Origin: a virus
IMG/VR virus record: IMGVR_UViG_3300028571_000100
Location: 1-25,823 of that record
Length of the DNA: 25,823 bases
Reading direction: 5' to 3' (one strand)
Shown: positions 21,426-25,823 of the stretch, in pieces
Layout of the letters: every line of letters begins with the position of its first letter
Numbering within the stretch: the stretch's first letter is position 1
The notes under the pieces: model-generated
Seen by the model: the letters and a program-made list of their open reading frames with translations, nothing else
What the model was told of the DNA's origin: nothing
The model's database searches: none
Made by a program: the position numbers and the translations under genes

Positions 21426-24400
21426 AGCGGTCTCTCTTCAAGGATTAAGTCGTCACCGCTGATAGCACCACCAGCGGCTTTGTGCATACCAGTGTCAGCT
21501 ACTTGGCGTGCCGCATCATCTACTGACAAGCCCTTGTTGACAAGGTCTACGATCTTATTCAGGTTGTTCATGCTGTCTTTGATGCCGTACTTCTTGGCGG
21601 CGTTCACAAACTCATCACCGTTAATGTAGGCGGCTGGCTTCTTGAGGTATCCGCCTTCGGCTTTCTTGACGGCTCCGCCCTTCTTCTTGCCTGTCAGCTC
21701 CTTCATGCGGCGCTGGTACTCACCAATGGCTTCGATCAGCTCGTTGTCAATCTGTTGCTTAGGCACAATCATGTTCATGCGCCCAAACTCGCTTGACTTC
21801 TTGTCAGACGGAACATCCTTCATCCAGTTCAGCGTATCTCTGTAGATCAACTGGTAGGGAGATGGATACTTTGAACGTCCAGAGGCGCCAGCTTTAGGGA
21901 AGCCTGTATCGTAGGTCTGGCTGTCAGCTTCAAAGTTCCTTAGAGGCGCATTGACATCCAAAGGTACAACAGCGTAGCCACTTGCGCCAGCTTCCAAGTC
22001 GCGTAGCTCAGGCAAGGACGTAGCGGCTAGTACATCTTGACCACTATTCAAACCATAGCGCGTGGTGAACTTGGGGCCTCCAAAGATCGCGCCAATATGC
22101 CTACGGAAGTTAGGATCCATCTGAGCATGGATCTGCAAGTTCAGAGGATCATCAAACCCCTCAAACTCAGGGTGCTTACCAAATCCAACATCCTTAGTGC
22201 GAATCTCTTCAATCATCTCCTGATACAGCTTAGGATCACGCAACTTCAGCTCTTCTGGACGCAAGTGTCCAAGGATTGAATTGAAGTGGTGCATGGCGTA
22301 CCAGTTCGCGTCTGGTGTCATCTTGTGATAGTGAAGGTAGGGGTCTGCTTCGTACTCCTCAGCCGCCTTCTTAGCCCTCTTCATGTAGGTCTTTGCCATC
22401 TGATCTGTAGCCGCCCAAGCTGTGGGGTTGTACAGCTCCCACTCAGGGCCTGCCTGCATGTGGACAGGAGCGGACAGGGGTTGGTTATCGATGGAGATCA
22501 ACATGCGGTTCCCCGGCGTCACATCCCCCTGCGCGCCGATCAGCAGAGCACCCTTCTTTTTCGCGTAGTCAAACTCTTCAGGCGTCACTGGCTCCTTGAT
22601 GTTCTCGTACTCAATCGGCAGAGTCTTCTCACGCTCAAACTGCTTCCTTGACTTACCTACAACGCTTTCGCTTGGGTTTGGCTTACTTGGCGTTGGTGCG
22701 GCACGAACGAACTCACCCATGACTTGGGGAGCCATGCGCTCAGCCATAGCGCGGATCTCGGGCACGGTAGGGCCACGCGACACGGGGAAGCGAATAGGCA
22801 CATCAATCTTTGGGGGCTTAGCCGCTTTCAGACCACCCTTGATTAAGCCAGCGCCAGCGTAGGCAGGGACGCCGTTCTTCATCTTCTGGTTGCCTAGCTC
22901 CATCATCATGGTGTCAGGGTTGTTGGAGATGTTGACCTTGCCGCCACGCTTCATGCCTGCGGCTGGTGGTTTAGCGCCTAGTCCAAGCTCATCAAAAGTA
23001 TCTTGACCAAGTTGCTTCAGTAACCAGTCAGCGTGTTCAGCAGGCGTCATGATCTGTCCGCCTTCACGAATCAATCCAGTATTCTTAAAGTCGCCAATGT
23101 CAGACCAATTGCCACCCTTTACAAAGTCCTGCACAAATGGCAGGTACGCATCTTTGGGTTTGGCATTCTGCTTGCCTTTAATTTGCTTGATCTTTGGCGG
23201 TAATGCTTCACGAGCGGCAAGATATTCTGGGCCTTCGTATTCGTCGTGATTTTTGTCTTCTTTTCTTCGTTGGGCAATTCTGTTCTGAATTTCTTCGGGT
23301 TGTTTGTTGAACCAAGTGTTGTAATCCAAATGCTGGTTTGGCACAACTTCAATCGTTACATGCGGCTCACCCTTGGCATCACGCAAACTATAGATTTTTG
23401 ACCTACCAGATATAACGTCAGGACAGTAGCCGCCAACGCAGTGACCCATGGTGTCGCCTTCGTACTTAAGGGCATCAGCCAGTTGGCTTTCAGGATATTT
23501 CTCAATGTAATCCTCTGGTGTCAAGCCTTTTTGTCTGGCTTCTTCAGTCAACCTAGCAATCATTTGCTTGCGTTCATCAAGTGGCAAAGAGTTGTAATCT
23601 GGCGTTTTTAGCTCAATCCACTTGTACCCCTCTGGGTATTCCTTGTAGGTAGGAAAGCCTTCTTGCTGTTGAAGAGCAGTCTCCTGCATCTTTTTAGCCA
23701 TCTCTTGGTCGTACTCGTAGGTGCGGCGTACTGCCTGCTCCATGCTGACCTTGTTCAGTTGCTCAGGGCGTATACGACCAGCGGCTAAGTCTTCACGTAA
23801 TACGTCAACAACGTGGTCAAAGCCCAAGTTGTACGTTGACCCTGAGTACAGCCTTGTCTCTGGGTCAAGCTTGGCAACAAACGGGTTGAGGTCGCCAGCT
23901 CGCTTCTCAAAGCCTGACTCTCTACCAAGCAAGGTATTGATGTTGCCCTGCAACTCTTTGTACTTTGTGTCACCTAAAATCTCTGCCTTTTGGAAGTTTG
24001 GCATCTTGTCAAATACTTCACGGTCTTTAATGTCAAGACCGCCAAGGCGTTGCAAATAGGCGATAAAGTCTTCATCGATTTGTTTCTTGTGGGCATCCAG
24101 CTCGGCTCTAGCCTTCTCAATCTTGGCGCCAATGTTTGCCTGATCTTGAATAGCGCCAGCCTTGGTGACCCTGATTGCGTCATCAGATAGGTTTTCCCAC
24201 CTCTTAGCAAGCTCAGACTTGCCCATACCCTCAGCAGGGTAGCCCTCTGCTTTACGTGTGTCTTCCAAGTATCCTGCGCGATCTAGGTCATCACGTAACG
24301 GCATGTGTGTGATGCCCTCTTCAGCCAGCTTTCGTACTGGGTCGTCGCGAGTAGCCATTTCTTTCTTGACGTAGTTCTTTAGGTTACTGTCAATCCAGTT

Positions 24401-25294
24401 ATCAACCGCGGCTTCACCTTTAGTCTGTTCAAGCTGATATAGGACGCGATCAATCTGGTCTTGGTTTAGTGTCGGGTCTTTCAACAACTCTTCATGTTTG
24501 GGTATCCGTTGCGCAGGAGTTTCCCCAGCAATTGTTTGTGTTTTCAGCCTGCGCAGGTCGTTCTCAGGGATGCCCAACTGTTCACCGCCACCGAGCCAAT
24601 TGCCACCTCTAGGCTTGACCACGTTGGACTGCGTGTTAGCACCCATAGCCATGACCATCTCACGAGGTAAGCCGCCACGTTCAAAGGCGCCCTTGACAAC
24701 TGGCTCCATGGCGCTCTCAATCTTCCTACCGACCTGCTCTGCGCCTCTACCTGCCGCTCTTGCGGCTTGAGCCGTGGCTGGGCCTGTCAAGTACTGCAAA
24801 GCCACAGCTTCGGGTAGCACTGGTGGGATCTTGTATTCGGTCTCGAGCTTCTCGAGAAAGTCACCAATGTCCTGTGCGTACTCATACGCCAGTGGTTGCT
24901 CAGGCTTGTAGATGCGGTCTTGGATGAACTTGTCAGCCGCCTCGTCACCCTTGAAGATGCGGGTAGGCAGGGAGTTAACAGCTTGCGTCAAGGCGGAACC
25001 CATGAACCTGCCAGCCTGTATGCCACCAGCAAGCTTCTCGAGTGGGGATCTGTCAGCCTGTACTTGACGCATGAGGTCAGCATCACGTTGGGTGATGCGT
25101 CTGTTCAGCTCTCGGTTCTCCTTGGTCGGGACGCTCAGGTCAACCGTTCCAAGCTTGGGGATGAACTCGCTGTACTGCGGGAGCTCCATCGCTCTAGGGT
25201 CTTCAATGAAGGCTGGCGGCTGAGCTGACCTAAAGTTCTTAGCGATGGTTCGACCGACTCGTGGGTAGAACGCTGGTTTGTTTTCGTCAGCCAT
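21422..25294 (-). CDS. Large polyvalent-type protein with PcfJ-like HC motif, 1290 residues
   Basis: A large multi-part protein. Residues 1-230 are helical with no membrane segment I can call. Residues 545-700 contain a PcfJ-like domain: a helical lead-in (ERKQMIARLTEEARQKGLTP) and the motif MGHCVGGYC at 616-624, then SLRDAKGEPHVTIEVVPN, typical of a family named from a conjugative plasmid protein. Residues 782-806 carry the motif shared with the 652-residue neighbour. The C-terminal part (about 890-1200) is a separate globular domain (PAWAATDQM-like region, IFGGPKFTTRYGLNSGQDV) that I cannot name. A KKGGAV module at 1204 precedes the helical C-terminus. Start at ATG 25294 after the terminase. 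Perhaps a fusion of two genes; function unknown, defence or virion roles possible. Confidence 0.78.
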   Translation of the reverse strand: MADENKPAFYPRVGRTIAKNFRSAQPPAFIEDPRAMELPQYSEFIPKLGTVDLSVPTKENRELNRRITQRDADLMRQVQADRSPLEKLAGGIQAGRFMGSALTQAVNSLPTRIFKGDEAADKFIQDRIYKPEQPLAYEYAQDIGDFLEKLETEYKIPPVLPEAVALQYLTGPATAQAARAAGRGAEQVGRKIESAMEPVVKGAFERGGLPREMVMAMGANTQSNVVKPRGGNWLGGGEQLGIPENDLRRLKTQTIAGETPAQRIPKHEELLKDPTLNQDQIDRVLYQLEQTKGEAAVDNWIDSNLKNYVKKEMATRDDPVRKLAEEGITHMPLRDDLDRAGYLEDTRKAEGYPAEGMGKSELAKRWENLSDDAIRVTKAGAIQDQANIGAKIEKARAELDAHKKQIDEDFIAYLQRLGGLDIKDREVFDKMPNFQKAEILGDTKYKELQGNINTLLGRESGFEKRAGDLNPFVAKLDPETRLYSGSTYNLGFDHVVDVLREDLAAGRIRPEQLNKVSMEQAVRRTYEYDQEMAKKMQETALQQQEGFPTYKEYPEGYKWIELKTPDYNSLPLDERKQMIARLTEEARQKGLTPEDYIEKYPESQLADALKYEGDTMGHCVGGYCPDVISGRSKIYSLRDAKGEPHVTIEVVPNQHLDYNTWFNKQPEEIQNRIAQRRKEDKNHDEYEGPEYLAAREALPPKIKQIKGKQNAKPKDAYLPFVQDFVKGGNWSDIGDFKNTGLIREGGQIMTPAEHADWLLKQLGQDTFDELGLGAKPPAAGMKRGGKVNISNNPDTMMMELGNQKMKNGVPAYAGAGLIKGGLKAAKPPKIDVPIRFPVSRGPTVPEIRAMAERMAPQVMGEFVRAAPTPSKPNPSESVVGKSRKQFEREKTLPIEYENIKEPVTPEEFDYAKKKGALLIGAQGDVTPGNRMLISIDNQPLSAPVHMQAGPEWELYNPTAWAATDQMAKTYMKRAKKAAEEYEADPYLHYHKMTPDANWYAMHHFNSILGHLRPEELKLRDPKLYQEMIEEIRTKDVGFGKHPEFEGFDDPLNLQIHAQMDPNFRRHIGAIFGGPKFTTRYGLNSGQDVLAATSLPELRDLEAGASGYAVVPLDVNAPLRNFEADSQTYDTGFPKAGASGRSKYPSPYQLIYRDTLNWMKDVPSDKKSSEFGRMNMIVPKQQIDNELIEAIGEYQRRMKELTGKKKGGAVKKAEGGYLKKPAAYINGDEFVNAAKKYGIKDSMNNLNKIVDLVNKGLSVDDAARQVADTGMHKAAGGAISGDDLILEERPL
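22877..22948 (-). repeat. GG-V...DTMxMEL module, internal copy
   Basis: Encodes residues 783-806 of the 1290-residue protein (RGGKVNISNNPDTMMMELGN and on). It aligns without gaps with the C-terminus of the downstream 652-residue protein. Confidence 0.7.
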
Positions 25295-25297
25295 GGC

Positions 25298-25354
25298 TTA
25301 TCCCGCTGAGTTGCTGTTATCCCAATGATACCTTGGGTATAGCCGTTCGTCCAT
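25298..25354 (-). CDS. Possible 18-residue peptide between terminase and polyvalent gene
   Basis: The terminase stop overlaps an ATG (TGATG at 25352-25356) that opens an 18-codon frame (MDERLYPRYHWDNSNSAG), ending in TAA three bases before the 1290-residue gene's ATG. It exactly fills the largest intergenic gap in the window. There is no ribosome site and no homology I can cite. It may only be a re-initiation bridge. Confidence 0.25.
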   Translation of the reverse strand: MDERLYPRYHWDNSNSAG

Positions 25355-25823
25355 CATGCTGAGTACGGGTTCTCACGTTTCTTAGCCATACCGCTGTCCA
25401 AGTAGTCGTCCTCGTCGTAGTCGTCCCTTGGGGCGCCATCGATGTCCAGCCACCCAGCGTCACGTAGGAACCGCAGGCCTTGGGTGCAGGCGTCCACGAA
25501 GTCGTCGTGAGTTGAGTCAGGGAAGCTACAGATCTGAGACACAAAGCCCTCAGCCCAGTCCTTGACGTAGCCTCTCCTTACACCGCTCTCGGGGATCCAT
25601 ACACGCCCAGCGGCGATGATGTTAGACACGATGTTAAGGCGCTGGATCTTGTCAGCTCTGCCGGGGTTATACGCACGAACAGGTAAGTGCCCACGTTGCA
25701 AGTCTTGTATAAGAGCTATGCCTGCGGACTTGTCTTCCACGAGGATCAGGTCTACGCGCTTCTTGTCCTTGCCCTCACCGTAGACTACGTCGTACTCCTC
25801 GATCACCTTGGGGCGCAGGTCTG
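25354..25823 (-). CDS. terL: Terminase large subunit, C-terminal nuclease part (partial)
   Basis: The frame is open to the window's right edge and continues beyond it (DLRPK precedes the first start codon in frame), so this is the C-terminal part. It carries a nuclease-domain strand with LILVEDKSAGIALIQDL, where the D of VEDKSAG corresponds to an RNase H-fold metal ligand, and the C-terminal motif THDDFVDACTQGLRFL, where HDD provides further catalytic acids. The tail (DDYDEDDYLDSGMAKKRE) is acidic and disordered. Large terminase cuts concatemeric DNA and, with its N-terminal ATPase (outside the window), pumps it into the head. The next gene starts within 60 bases, giving the usual terminase-then-portal layout with two large genes inserted. 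Confidence 0.9.
   Translation of the reverse strand, partial: DLRPKVIEEYDVVYGEGKDKKRVDLILVEDKSAGIALIQDLQRGHLPVRAYNPGRADKIQRLNIVSNIIAAGRVWIPESGVRRGYVKDWAEGFVSQICSFPDSTHDDFVDACTQGLRFLRDAGWLDIDGAPRDDYDEDDYLDSGMAKKRENPYSA

Noticed and set aside
1-25823. tRNA genes, integrase, repressor, att sites or replication origin
   Set aside because: I looked on both strands and found no cloverleaf, no recombinase or repressor motif and no clear direct repeat that would suggest these.

Overview
This window is the structural (late) half of a tailed double-stranded DNA phage genome (Caudoviricetes). Every convincing gene reads on the minus strand, genes are packed with gaps of a few bases or with start/stop overlaps (TAATG, ATGA, TGATG), and the order is the classic terminase - portal - scaffold - capsid - connector - tail series read from right to left. 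A P22-like long portal with a helical C-terminal tail, a gp4-like connector, and the absence of any tape measure, tube or sheath gene suggest a podovirus, but the window is cut at both ends, so this is inference. No integrase, repressor, replication gene, tRNA or host gene is visible. My impression from recalled similar proteins is an uncultured freshwater phage of a proteobacterium; the sequence alone does not prove the host.

Right to left (transcription order): the C-terminal part of the large terminase (25354 to the edge); two large 'polyvalent'-type proteins of 1290 and 652 residues (21422-25294 and 19467-21425) between terminase and portal; the portal (16914-19463); two small proteins; a GroES-like co-chaperonin (16142-16576) translationally coupled to the scaffold (15198-16145); a small conserved protein; a probable decoration protein (14042-14617); the major capsid protein (13108-14025). 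The capsid gene is followed by a UUCG hairpin, then a beta-sandwich protein, an extremely basic Lys/Gly-rich protein and a second UUCG hairpin with a T-run. A conserved virion protein, two small basic proteins, and the gp4-like connector with a carbohydrate-binding-like insert follow (9211-11257).

The tail/adhesion region begins with a free-standing GIY-YIG homing endonuclease (8570-9205), then a zinc-ribbon protein, a repetitive 634-residue tail fibre, a tail-fibre-N-terminus-like protein, a small virion protein, and three tandem paralogous repeat proteins (2426-5601), each with six copies of a repeat of about 45 residues that I read as beta-propeller blades. Downstream are a coiled-coil protein, a glycosyltransferase-like protein, a hypothetical protein, and at the left edge three short genes with single predicted membrane segments (1-558), which may be a lysis or membrane cassette.

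The most unusual signals are a short motif (R/K-G-G-x-V ... N-x-D-T-M-x-M-E-L) shared by the two polyvalent proteins with [KR]GG[SA]V relatives in the basic protein, and the three six-repeat adhesin paralogs whose shared GGL-stop C-terminus is in two cases encoded by a GGAGG Shine-Dalgarno sequence. No stretch above 300 bases lacks a gene; the longest gap is about 60 bases (25295-25353).
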